Assembly (NCBI RefSeq): GCF_011044975.1
Contig: NZ_JAAKZV010000054.1
Coordinates: 1 to 37,956, forward strand
Source: Streptomyces coryli
Lineage (GTDB): Bacteria > Actinomycetota > Actinomycetes > Streptomycetales > Streptomycetaceae
DNA: 37,956 nt
Direction: 5' to 3'
The position numbers and the translations under genes are program-made. The notes under the pieces were generated by a model. The model was not told the origin of the DNA, did not search any database, and worked only from the letters and a program-made list of their open reading frames with translations. Below are positions 1-7,745 of the stretch, piece after piece; position 1 is the first letter of the stretch, and every line of letters begins with the position of its first letter.

Positions 1-1109
1 TCGCCGACGTCCTCGCCGACCGCTACACCGCCGACGTCATCCGCCTCCCCTCCCCACCCGACGGCGTCACCCGCCTCCACACCCGCGCGGTCCGCATCGA
101 CCGCGGCACCGGCACCGTCCAGTGCGACGACGGCAGCACCGTCCCGTACGACCGCCTCGTCCTGGCCACCGGCTCCAACCCCGTACTCCCCCCGCTCCGC
201 GGCCTCTTCGAGCCCGACGACCGCGACCTGCCCGCCGGCGTGCACCCCTTCCGTACGCTCGCCGACTGCGAGGCACTCCGCACCGCCGCGGCCCCCGGCA
301 CCAAGGCCGTCGTCATCGGCGGCGGTCTCCTCGGCGTCTCCGCCGCCCGCGCCCTCGCGCTGCGCGGCGCCCACGTCGTCCTCGCCCACCAGGGCGAGCA
401 CCTCATGGAGCGGCACCTCGACGTCCACGCCGCGGCACTCCTCCACAGCCACCTGGAGGAACTGGGCGTCGAGGTGCACACCGAGTGCCGGGTACGCGGC
501 CTGCGCAAAGCCGCCGGCACCGTCACCGCCGTAGAACTCGCCGACGGCTACGCCCTCGAGTCCGACCTCGTCGTCCTCGCCTGCGGCGTCCGTCCCCGCA
601 CCGGCCTCGCCCAGGCGGCAGGGCTCACCGTCCGCAAGGGCATCGTGGTCGACGACCACCTCCGCACCTCCGACCCGCGCATCCACGCCATCGGCGACTG
701 CGCCGAACACGACGGCACCACCTACGGCCTCGCCGGCGCCGCCGTGGAGCAGGCCGAGGTCACCGCCCAGGTCATCGCCGCCGATCTCAACGGCACCACG
801 GCCCCCCGCTACACCGGCACCCGCGCCCTCACCCGCCTCACCCTCGGCACCGAAGTCGCGGACAGCGCCTTCGACCTGGCCGCGTTCGGCGAGACCACGC
901 CCCGGGACCCCGACGACGACGTCGTGCACCTCACCGACGCGACCCGCCGCACGTACCGCAAGGTCGTGGTCCGCGGCGACCGCCTCGTCGGCGGCATCCT
1001 CCTCGGCGACCTCGCCACCGTAGGAAATCTCGCACTCACCTGGGAGACCGACGAAGCCCTCCCCGACGCTCCCCTGCTCCACCTGATCACCGACAACGGA
1101 GGCTCCTGA
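1..1109 (+). CDS. FAD/NAD(P)-dependent oxidoreductase, nitrite-reductase associated (5' truncated)
   Basis: The reading frame is open from the window edge (first whole codon at 3), so the N-terminus and first FAD-binding motif are missing. What remains is the pyridine-nucleotide-disulfide oxidoreductase fold: an ATGSNP strand-turn, an NAD-binding GGGLLG motif, GVRPRTGLAQ, and the C-terminal FAD motif IGDCAEHDG. It resembles the flavin half of NirB, encoded immediately downstream, and has no visible siroheme or Fe-S cysteines. It ends 2 bases before nirB, so the two are almost certainly cotranscribed. Inference: it supplies electrons to nitrate or nitrite reduction, like the small FAD proteins found in actinobacterial nas/nir clusters. 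The fold is certain; the exact partner is not. Confidence 0.85.
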   Translation, partial: ADVLADRYTADVIRLPSPPDGVTRLHTRAVRIDRGTGTVQCDDGSTVPYDRLVLATGSNPVLPPLRGLFEPDDRDLPAGVHPFRTLADCEALRTAAAPGTKAVVIGGGLLGVSAARALALRGAHVVLAHQGEHLMERHLDVHAAALLHSHLEELGVEVHTECRVRGLRKAAGTVTAVELADGYALESDLVVLACGVRPRTGLAQAAGLTVRKGIVVDDHLRTSDPRIHAIGDCAEHDGTTYGLAGAAVEQAEVTAQVIAADLNGTTAPRYTGTRALTRLTLGTEVADSAFDLAAFGETTPRDPDDDVVHLTDATRRTYRKVVVRGDRLVGGILLGDLATVGNLALTWETDEALPDAPLLHLITDNGGS

Positions 1110-1111
1110 CG

Positions 1112-3739
1112 ATGACCGGCAACGCACAGCGGATCGTCCTCATCGGCCACGGCATGGTCGGCCAGCGCTTCCTCGAAGCGCTCGCCGAGCGCGGGCTGAC
1201 CCGCACCCATCGCGTCACCGTCCTCGCCGAGGAGCCACGCCCGGCGTACGACCGCGTCCAGCTCACCTCGTACTTCTCGGGCACCAGCCCCGACGAACTC
1301 TCCGTCACCCCCGAGGGCTTCCTCGATGAGCACGGCATCGAGCTGCACCTGAACGACCCGGTCGTCGCCATCGACCGCGAGACCCGCCGGGTCACCACCG
1401 AGTCCGGGGTCACGCACCCGTACGACACCCTGGTCCTGGCCACCGGCTCGTACCCCTTCGTCCCGCCGGTCCCCGGCAAGGACGCCGACGGCTGCTTCGT
1501 CTACCGCACCATCGAGGACCTGCTGGCCATCGAGGAGTACGCGAAGAAGCACGCCACCACCGGCACCGTCGTCGGCGGCGGCCTCCTCGGCCTGGAAGCC
1601 GCGGGCGCCCTCCAGGGACTCGGACTCGACACCCACATCGTCGAGTTCGCGCCGCGCCTGATGCCCGTCCAGGTGGATGAGGGCGGCGGCAGCGCGCTGC
1701 GCCGCACCATCACCGGCATGGGCCTGGAGGTGCACACCGGCGTCGGCGGCAAGGAGATCAAGACCGACGCCGACGGTGCCGTCCGCGCCATGGCGCTCTC
1801 CGACGACTCCGAGATCGCCACCGACCTCGTCGTCTTCTCCGCGGGCGTACGGCCCCGCGACCAGCTCGCCCGCGACGCGGGCCTCGACGTCGGCGAGCGC
1901 GGCGGGGTCGCCGTCGACGAGCAGTGCCGCACCACCAACGACCCCGCCGTCTTCGCCATCGGGGAGTGCGCCCAAGCAGCCGACGGTCGGGTGTACGGCC
2001 TTGTGGCGCCCGGGTACGAGATGGCGGAGACGGCGGCCAAGGCGATCGCCGCCGAAGACGGGGAAGCCTGCGACGGCTTCAGCGGCGCCGACCTCTCCAC
2101 CAAGCTCAAGCTCCTCGGCGTCGGCGTGGCCTCCTTCGGCGACGCCCACGGCGCGGCCGACGACTGCCTCGACGTCGTCTACTCCGACTCCCGCGCCGGC
2201 ATCTACAAGAAGCTGGTCGTCGCCCCCGACGGCACCCTGCTGGGCGGCGTCCTGGTCGGGGACACCGACTCCTACGGGCTGCTCCGCCCGCTCACCGGGT
2301 CCGTTCCCCCGGTGTCACCCGAGCAGCTCGTGCTCCCCGCCGGAGCCGGTGCCCCGGCCGCCCTGGGCCCGTCCGCGCTCCCGGACGAGGCGGTCATCTG
2401 CAACTGCCACAACGTCACGAAGGGCAGCATCCGCGGCGCCGTCACCGACCACGAGTGCACCACCGTCCCCGAGGTGAAGAAGTGCACCAAGGCGGGCTCC
2501 GGCTGCGGCAGTTGCGTGAAGGTCCTCACCACGCTCGTCAATGACGAGCTCGAGGCGCAGGGCGTCACCATCGACAAGGGCCTGTGCGGCTGCTTCACCT
2601 ACACCCGCGCCGAGCTCTACGAGATCGTCCGCACGCTCCGTATCACCTCTTACGCCGCCCTCCTCGACAGCCACGGCCGCGAGGAGGCCAAGCGCAGCGA
2701 CGGCTGCGAGGTCTGCAAGCCGACGGTGGCCTCGATCATCGCCTCGCTCGCGCCGACGATCGGCGCGGAGGGTTACGTCCTGGACGGCGAGCAGGCCGCG
2801 CTGCAGGACACCAACGACCACTTCCTCGCCAACATGCAGAAGAACGGCTCGTACTCGATCGTGCCGCGCATCCCCGGGGGCGAGATCACCCCCGAGAAGC
2901 TGATCGTCATCGGCGAGGTGGCGCGGGACTTCGGGCTGTACACAAAGATCACCGGCGGGCAGCGGATCGACCTCTTCGGCGCCCGGGTGGACCAGCTGCC
3001 GCAGATCTGGGGGCGGCTGGTGGACGCGGGCTTCGAGTCCGGCCACGCGTACGGAAAGGCGCTGCGCACCGTCAAGTCCTGCGTCGGCTGGACCTGGTGC
3101 CGCTACGGCGTCCAGGACTCGGTGAAGATGGCGATCCAGCTGGAGCTGCGCTATCGCGGCCTGCGCTCGCCGCACAAGCTCAAGTCGGCGGTGTCCGGGT
3201 GCGCCCGCGAGTGCGCGGAGGCGCAGTCGAAGGACTTCGGGGTGATCGCGACGGCGGGCGGCTGGAATCTGTACGTCGGCGGCAATGGCGGCGCGACGCC
3301 GCGGCACGCGGATCTGCTGGCGCAGGACTTGTCGGACGCCGAGCTGGTCCGCCTGATCGACCGCTTCCTGATGTTCTACATCCGCACCGCCGACCGCCTG
3401 GAGCGCACCTCGGTGTGGCTGGAGCGGATCGAGGGCGGCCTGGACCACGTACGCGACGTGGTCGTGCACGACTCCCTCGGCCTCTGCGACGAGCTGGAGG
3501 CGCTGATGGCCGACCACGTCGCCAACTACCGCGACGAGTGGGCGGAAACCCTCGCCGACCCGGACCGCCTGCGCCGCTTCGTCTCCTTCGTCAACGCCCC
3601 CGGCACCCCCGACCCGACGGTGCAGTTCGTCCCCGAGCGCGACCAGGTGAAGCCCGACCTGAACCTGCTGCAGATCCGCCCCCTGGACGCCTCCGAAGCC
3701 GCCCTCGACAACGCCCTGGAAGGAGCCTCGGCCCGATGA
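1112..3739 (+). CDS. nirB: Assimilatory nitrite reductase [NAD(P)H] large subunit NirB
   Basis: 875 aa. Cytosolic enzyme that reduces nitrite to ammonium with NAD(P)H. Domain order: an FAD/NAD(P) module (LIGHGMVG near residue 8, GGGLLG near 153), a BFD-type [2Fe-2S] site with C430-x-C432 and C465-x2-C468, a second short Cys-rich stretch, then the sulfite/nitrite reductase half. The siroheme/[4Fe-4S] ligands are present as C657-x5-C663 and C697-x3-C701, so the enzyme looks intact. The ATG at 1112 is chosen because a GGAGG lies at 1098-1102; the same frame stays open far upstream but that part reads as low-complexity Arg/Pro shadow of the previous gene. The stop overlaps the nirD start (ATGA). 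Confidence 0.97.
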   Translation: MTGNAQRIVLIGHGMVGQRFLEALAERGLTRTHRVTVLAEEPRPAYDRVQLTSYFSGTSPDELSVTPEGFLDEHGIELHLNDPVVAIDRETRRVTTESGVTHPYDTLVLATGSYPFVPPVPGKDADGCFVYRTIEDLLAIEEYAKKHATTGTVVGGGLLGLEAAGALQGLGLDTHIVEFAPRLMPVQVDEGGGSALRRTITGMGLEVHTGVGGKEIKTDADGAVRAMALSDDSEIATDLVVFSAGVRPRDQLARDAGLDVGERGGVAVDEQCRTTNDPAVFAIGECAQAADGRVYGLVAPGYEMAETAAKAIAAEDGEACDGFSGADLSTKLKLLGVGVASFGDAHGAADDCLDVVYSDSRAGIYKKLVVAPDGTLLGGVLVGDTDSYGLLRPLTGSVPPVSPEQLVLPAGAGAPAALGPSALPDEAVICNCHNVTKGSIRGAVTDHECTTVPEVKKCTKAGSGCGSCVKVLTTLVNDELEAQGVTIDKGLCGCFTYTRAELYEIVRTLRITSYAALLDSHGREEAKRSDGCEVCKPTVASIIASLAPTIGAEGYVLDGEQAALQDTNDHFLANMQKNGSYSIVPRIPGGEITPEKLIVIGEVARDFGLYTKITGGQRIDLFGARVDQLPQIWGRLVDAGFESGHAYGKALRTVKSCVGWTWCRYGVQDSVKMAIQLELRYRGLRSPHKLKSAVSGCARECAEAQSKDFGVIATAGGWNLYVGGNGGATPRHADLLAQDLSDAELVRLIDRFLMFYIRTADRLERTSVWLERIEGGLDHVRDVVVHDSLGLCDELEALMADHVANYRDEWAETLADPDRLRRFVSFVNAPGTPDPTVQFVPERDQVKPDLNLLQIRPLDASEAALDNALEGASAR

Positions 3740-4086
3740 CCCTGGCACCGGAACGCATCACCCTCCGCGTCGAACTCCGCCTCGACCGCGGCTGGCATAG
3801 CATCTGCGAACTCTCCGACCTCACCCCGGGCCGCGGCGCCGCCGCCCTGCTCCCGAACGGCGAACAGGTCGCACTGTTCCTCGACCGCGCGGGCCGCACG
3901 TACGCGATCGCCAACCGCGACCCGTTCACCGGCGCGTACGTCCTCTCCCGCGGCCTGCTGGGATCAGCCGCCGGCCGCCCGTTCGTAGCCTCCCCGCTCC
4001 TGAAGCAGCGCTTCGACCTGGAGACAGGCCGCTGCCTGGACGACGACGAGGTGACAATCCGGGCCTACACGACCCGCACCCTGTGA
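3736..4086 (+). CDS. nirD: Nitrite reductase small subunit NirD
   Basis: 116 aa, the usual length. NirD has the Rieske ISP-like beta fold but lacks the Rieske Cys/His iron ligands; here too no CxH/CxxH pair is seen. Typical features are W-H-S-I-C-E near residue 24, the DRAGRTYAIANRDPFTGA segment and the final LETGRCLDDDEV strand. It partners NirB in NAD(P)H nitrite reduction. Its ATG overlaps the nirB stop by four bases (ATGA) and a GGAAGGAG sits at 3718-3725, so translation is coupled. It is the last gene of the nir operon. Confidence 0.95.
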   Translation: MTLAPERITLRVELRLDRGWHSICELSDLTPGRGAAALLPNGEQVALFLDRAGRTYAIANRDPFTGAYVLSRGLLGSAAGRPFVASPLLKQRFDLETGRCLDDDEVTIRAYTTRTL

Positions 4087-4103
4087 GGCCGGCCGGCCTC
4101 GGG

Positions 4104-4109
4104 TAGCGT
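4104..4109 (+). promoter_or_regulatory. Candidate -10 box of a leaderless promoter
   Basis: TAGCGT fits TAnnnT and ends 8 bases before the GTG at 4118, with no Shine-Dalgarno in between. This is the spacing expected for a leaderless transcript, which is common in Streptomyces. The -35 region (CTGTGA at 4081-4086) is a poor match. Confidence 0.35.
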
Positions 4110-4117
4110 CCCGGGGC

Positions 4118-4744
4118 GTGACGACGACCGCGACCGCCGACTGCCATGCCGGCCAGGGACGTTACGCCGCCACGGCCGCACTCGCGGCTGCCGCGCTGAG
4201 CGTCGTGGCCTTGGTGGTGGTGCCTGCCGTCCTCGTCCGGGCGGCGGGCGCCTTGGACGATGTGTGCTTCATCGCCATCCTCAGCCCCATCGTCGCCTTC
4301 GCGGTGTACCTGCCGGCCAACGCGTCCTTCGGGCTCGAGCAGCGCGGCCGGATGCTCACCGCCCGCACGCTCTTCGGCCGCCGCACGGTGGACCTGGGCC
4401 GGCTCGTCGGGGTCAGGCTGCTCGAGATCCCCGTCCAGCCGGGGCCGCTCCGGTGGCTGCTGCTCACCGACGAGCACGGGGTGCAACTGGCCGTACCGGA
4501 AGCGCGGATCGACCACGGCCGGCTTGCGCACGAGATAGTGACGGCCGTCCGGCGCGCGCGTTCCGGTCGCGTCCGCGTCTCCCGCGCGGCCCGGGAGCGG
4601 CTGGACCTGGAAGGGCGGCAGGAGCCCGGGTGGCTGCGCGGAGAGCTCGCCTCTCTGCTGTGGGCGGTGGCGGTGCTTGCCGTGCTGGGCGGGACGGGCA
4701 TGGGGACGCTCGCCCTCTCGCTCACGCTGGCCGGCGCGACCTGA
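4118..4744 (+). CDS. PH-like domain membrane protein
   Basis: 208 aa. Two hydrophobic segments at about 17-40 and 47-66, then a soluble part (about 70-170) with the look of a bacterial PH-like domain: RGRMLTARTLFGRRTVDLGRLVGVRL, a conserved Leu/Gly beta pattern, followed by a C-terminal membrane segment at about 181-205. Function of such actinobacterial proteins is not known. The start is GTG; a TAnnnT box 8 bases upstream suggests leaderless transcription. It runs tail to tail with the secreted-protein gene at one base spacing and is distantly similar in layout to the protein at 9412-9918. Confidence 0.75.
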   Translation: MTTTATADCHAGQGRYAATAALAAAALSVVALVVVPAVLVRAAGALDDVCFIAILSPIVAFAVYLPANASFGLEQRGRMLTARTLFGRRTVDLGRLVGVRLLEIPVQPGPLRWLLLTDEHGVQLAVPEARIDHGRLAHEIVTAVRRARSGRVRVSRAARERLDLEGRQEPGWLRGELASLLWAVAVLAVLGGTGMGTLALSLTLAGAT

Positions 4745-4745
4745 C

Positions 4746-6020
4746 TCACGGCTTGATCCAGAACACCACCCGGATCCCGTTGGTGGAGTTGATCCGCTCG
4801 TTGATGCCGTACAAGCGCCCGTCGGCGGGGCCGTAGCCGAGGTTCTGGGTCAGGACCGGGGACGTCGTCAGTACGTGCGGCTCCACTCCCGGGCGGGCGT
4901 AGTGGATGCAGGAGTACTTGAGGGCGTCGCCCGACCCGTCGCCGACGCCGCTTGGGCAGTCCCCCGCCATGAACCAGCGGTCGCCGTCCGTCGCCGCTCC
5001 CTGCATCGCCCAGACCGGGGAGGAGTAGGCCGCCGTGGCGGTGCCCTTCGGCAGGCCCGTCGTCTCGTCCAGGGCCCAGCGGACGACGCGGCCGCCCGCC
5101 GCGCCCGCCTTGAACTCGGCCGAGACCAGGGCATCCGCCCCAGTCCGGTCCAGGCTCAGGGAGTTGAGGCAGGGAGTCGTGCCGGAGACCACCGCGCAGG
5201 CCGCCGTGCCCGTCGTGGTCCGGTATTCGCCGATCATCGGCAGCGCGTAGTTGCTCCAGCGGGCGGACGACGCCGAGCCGGAGATGCCGACCGCCTCCGT
5301 GCTGGAGTTGACCTTCCAGATGTGGGCGAGGTCGTAGACCTGCAGATAACGGCCGTTGGCGACGAAGAGCTTCGTGCCGTACCAGACGACCCCGTCCGCG
5401 TGCGTCCACTTGGCGGCGGTGAAGTTGCCGTTGCCGGCAGCGTCCAGCGTCGGCCGCACCAGCAGCAGATGGTTGTAGCGGATGCCGCCGCCCTCGGCAT
5501 TCACCAGACTCACCCGGGCGAACTCGTTCGCCACCGCCCCCGGCGTCCCCATCCCCCGGCTGAAGTGCCAGGAGGCGACGAATGTCCGGCGCCCGTCCCA
5601 GAGGCCGTCGGCCTTCGCGTCGTACGAGCCGCTGAGCCCCTGCGGCGTCCATCCGCCCGCCGTGGTGTACGAGTTGGAGGTGTCGTCCGCCTTGTCCCAG
5701 CAGAAGCCGCCGGGGCTGAGCGACCCGCTCAGCCCGGTGCCGTGGCACAGCCCGGCGGATCCCGTGCGCCCGCCGGAGGTGAGCACCTCAGTGGCGTTAC
5801 GGACCGCCACGGCCGGGTTCTTCTCGACCGCCGTCAGCGCCTTCCCGTAATCGGCGAAGGTGGAACCGGCGTCGAGCCTGAACTGCCCCACCGTCCCCGC
5901 ATCGACCGGAGCGAAGGGCAGCGCGGCCGGGGCCGCCTGCGCCGCCGGGAGCCAGGCCGCCACCGCGGCGGAAGCGGCGGCCAGTGCCGTACCGAACGTA
6001 AGTCGCCATGAACGCGTCAC
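4746..6020 (-). CDS. Secreted protein of unknown function
   Basis: 424 aa from the GTG at 6020. The N-terminus is a clear Sec signal peptide: MTRSWR, an Ala/Leu-rich core, and cleavage near AQA-AP. An ATG at 6056 would add 12 residues before the basic region and is less natural; however that ATG lies only 13 bases after the stop of the upstream gene, so it cannot be excluded. The mature protein is rich in Gly, Ser, Trp and Tyr with six Cys (GLCHG, GFCWD, AACAV, TPCLN, DCPSG, YSCIH), probably three disulfides, and repeated short beta-type segments such as WYGTKLFVANG and GDRWFMAGD that suggest a propeller-like fold. No catalytic motif was recognised. Confidence 0.8.
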   Translation of the reverse strand: MTRSWRLTFGTALAAASAAVAAWLPAAQAAPAALPFAPVDAGTVGQFRLDAGSTFADYGKALTAVEKNPAVAVRNATEVLTSGGRTGSAGLCHGTGLSGSLSPGGFCWDKADDTSNSYTTAGGWTPQGLSGSYDAKADGLWDGRRTFVASWHFSRGMGTPGAVANEFARVSLVNAEGGGIRYNHLLLVRPTLDAAGNGNFTAAKWTHADGVVWYGTKLFVANGRYLQVYDLAHIWKVNSSTEAVGISGSASSARWSNYALPMIGEYRTTTGTAACAVVSGTTPCLNSLSLDRTGADALVSAEFKAGAAGGRVVRWALDETTGLPKGTATAAYSSPVWAMQGAATDGDRWFMAGDCPSGVGDGSGDALKYSCIHYARPGVEPHVLTTSPVLTQNLGYGPADGRLYGINERINSTNGIRVVFWIKP

Positions 6021-6028
6021 GTCGGCAG

Positions 6029-6034
6029 AGCGTA
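6029..6034 (-). promoter_or_regulatory. Candidate -10 box upstream of the secreted-protein gene
   Basis: On the minus strand TACGCT (TAnnnT) ends 8 bases before the GTG at 6020, the same geometry as at 4104. It supports the GTG start and a leaderless message, but no good -35 box was found and the gene may instead be read through from the upstream HbpS-like gene. Confidence 0.25.
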
Positions 6035-6069
6035 CCGGCCGCCGCCCTCCTGCCATAGGGATCAGCGGC

Positions 6070-6615
6070 TCACTTCCCGCCGCCGCCCATCTCCGCCAGC
6101 CCGGCCCGCGCGTACTGCTCGTCCGTGTCGCCGCTCGGCGCCCCGCCCACGCCGATGCCGGCGAGGCAGACGGGGGTGCCCGGCACCGGCACGCCGCCGG
6201 CGAGGAAGAGCGAGCCCGGGATGTCGGCGAGGCGCGGGTTGCCCTCGACCACGCCCGCCATCTCCGATGTCGGGCGGCAGAAGTGGGCCGCCGTCTTGGC
6301 CTTGGCGATGGCCGAGTCGACGCTCAGCGGACCGGCGCCGTCGCCGCGCACCTTGGCGATGATGGTGCCGTTGCGGTCCACGATGGCGGCGCTCACCCGG
6401 TCGGTGCCCTCCGCGGCGGCGAGGACGGCCGCCAGCATCTTGGTGGCGGTGGCGGCCGAGACGTGGGTGTCGCGGTACACCGAACCCTGGGCGCCGGCCT
6501 TGCTCCCCGGGGTGGCACCCGTGGGCGGGCCGTCGACGGCGGCGGCCGGCGCCGCGGCGAGGACCGCGGCGGTCGCGGCCGCCAGCAGGGCGCCGGCGAG
6601 GGATTTCGTGGACAT
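6070..6615 (-). CDS. Secreted HbpS/GlcG-family (DUF336) haem-binding-type protein
   Basis: 181 aa. Signal peptide at 1-26 (MSTKSL, Ala-rich core, AAAVDG). The mature part matches the GlcG/HbpS family: the helix AATKMLAAVLAAAEG, then VSAAIVDRNGTIIAKVRGDGAG, SAIAKAKTAA, and the C-terminal PGSLFLAGGVPV ... GIGVGGAPSGDTDEQYARAG, all characteristic blocks. In Streptomyces HbpS binds haem outside the cell and works with SenS/SenR; no two-component genes are beside this copy, so the partner is unknown. An AGGAG lies about 4 bases before the ATG. It may be cotranscribed with the secreted protein that follows. Confidence 0.85.
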   Translation of the reverse strand: MSTKSLAGALLAAATAAVLAAAPAAAVDGPPTGATPGSKAGAQGSVYRDTHVSAATATKMLAAVLAAAEGTDRVSAAIVDRNGTIIAKVRGDGAGPLSVDSAIAKAKTAAHFCRPTSEMAGVVEGNPRLADIPGSLFLAGGVPVPGTPVCLAGIGVGGAPSGDTDEQYARAGLAEMGGGGK

Positions 6616-6791
6616 GGGGACTCCTAGCTCATCCGGCGGCGATCCATTCGCTCCGGTTCGCAGGCATATTCACCGAGCCCGGGGCGGAACGGGCCCGCAC
6701 CGGGCGGTTCTTGCCTGCACACCACTCAATAAGATCAACGGCGCTCCGCTCCCGTCCCAGCGCGCTCCTTCTCCTCTACCGCACCCGCTCG

Positions 6792-6797
6792 TACTCT
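6792..6797 (+). promoter_or_regulatory. Candidate -10 box of a leaderless promoter
   Basis: TACTCT ends 6 bases before the ATG at 6804 and there is no ribosome binding site between them. Upstream TTCTCC at 6769-6774 is a weak -35 at 17-base spacing. Confidence 0.3.
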
Positions 6798-6803
6798 GTG
6801 CGC

Positions 6804-7736
6804 ATGTCTGCCTGGAGCGCACGCGACATCCCTGACCAGAGCGGCCGTACGGCCGTCGTCACCGGGGCGAACAGCGGCATCGGATACGCCGCCGCCCGGG
6901 AGCTGGCCCGCGCCGGAGCGCGCGTCGTCCTCGCCTGCCGGAGCGAACATCGCGGCGGCGAGGCGCTGGCCCGGCTGCGCGCCGAGGTCCCGGGGGCCGA
7001 GGCCGAGCTGCGGCCGCTCGACCTCGGGGATCTGAAGTCCGTACGGGACTTCGCCGACGGCCTCCCGGGCTCATCGGACGGGAGCCTCGATCTGCTCATC
7101 AACAACGCCGGCGTGATGGCGATCCCGTACGGCGAGACGGCCGACGGCTTCGAGACCCAGATCGGGGTGAACCACCTCGGGCACTTCGCGCTCACCGGGC
7201 TGCTGCTGCCGCGGCTGACCGCCGCCGAGCGGGCCCGGGTGGTGAGCGTCTCCAGCCTCTTCCACTTCACGAGCCAGGTGGACCTGAACGATCTGCACAT
7301 GCGGCGGCGCTACCGCCGCTGGGTGCAGTACGGCCGCTCCAAGTCGGCCGACCTGCTCTTCGTCCACGAGCTGGCCCGCCGCCTCGCCCGCGCGGGCTCC
7401 GACGTCGTCGCGGCCGCCGCCCACCCCGGCTACGCGGCCACCAACCTGCAGGCCGCGAGCGTCCAGTCGGAGCACCGCCCCCTCGCCGAACGGATCTTCG
7501 CCATCGGCAACCGCCTGATCGCCCAGTCCGCGGACGACGGCGCCCTGCCGACCCTCTTCGCCGCCACCGCCCCCGGCGTGCACCCGGACACCTTCATCGG
7601 CCCGCGCGTCCTGGGCTGGCGCGGCGCCCCGAGCACGTCCACGCGAGCGAAGTGGACCCTCAACGACGCGGCCTCGCAGCGCCTGTGGGAGGAGTCGGAG
7701 CGGCTGACGGGGGTGACGTACGAGGGGCTGGGCTGA
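6804..7736 (+). CDS. Short-chain dehydrogenase/reductase (SDR)
   Basis: 310 aa. Rossmann-fold oxidoreductase with the cofactor motif TGANSGIG at residues 20-27, an NNAG motif near residue 101, and the catalytic Y176-x3-K180 (YGRSK). The ACRSEH after strand 2 suggests NADP(H) preference. The overall shape (PLDLGDLKSVRDFA, NHLGHFALT, a long C-terminal part) is that of the retinol-dehydrogenase/protochlorophyllide-reductase-like SDR subgroup common in actinobacteria; the substrate cannot be read. The ATG at 6804 is preferred over an in-frame ATG at 6711 because the extension is low-complexity and a -10-like box sits just upstream. Confidence 0.92.
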   Translation: MSAWSARDIPDQSGRTAVVTGANSGIGYAAARELARAGARVVLACRSEHRGGEALARLRAEVPGAEAELRPLDLGDLKSVRDFADGLPGSSDGSLDLLINNAGVMAIPYGETADGFETQIGVNHLGHFALTGLLLPRLTAAERARVVSVSSLFHFTSQVDLNDLHMRRRYRRWVQYGRSKSADLLFVHELARRLARAGSDVVAAAAHPGYAATNLQAASVQSEHRPLAERIFAIGNRLIAQSADDGALPTLFAATAPGVHPDTFIGPRVLGWRGAPSTSTRAKWTLNDAASQRLWEESERLTGVTYEGLG

Positions 7737-7745
7737 CGGCCCGGT

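Noticed and set aside
122-1111. N-terminal extension of nirB, the frame being open from 122
   Set aside because: The extension translates to Arg/Pro low-complexity sequence and overlaps the upstream oxidoreductase; GGAGG at 1098-1102 and the GHGMVG motif fix the start at 1112.
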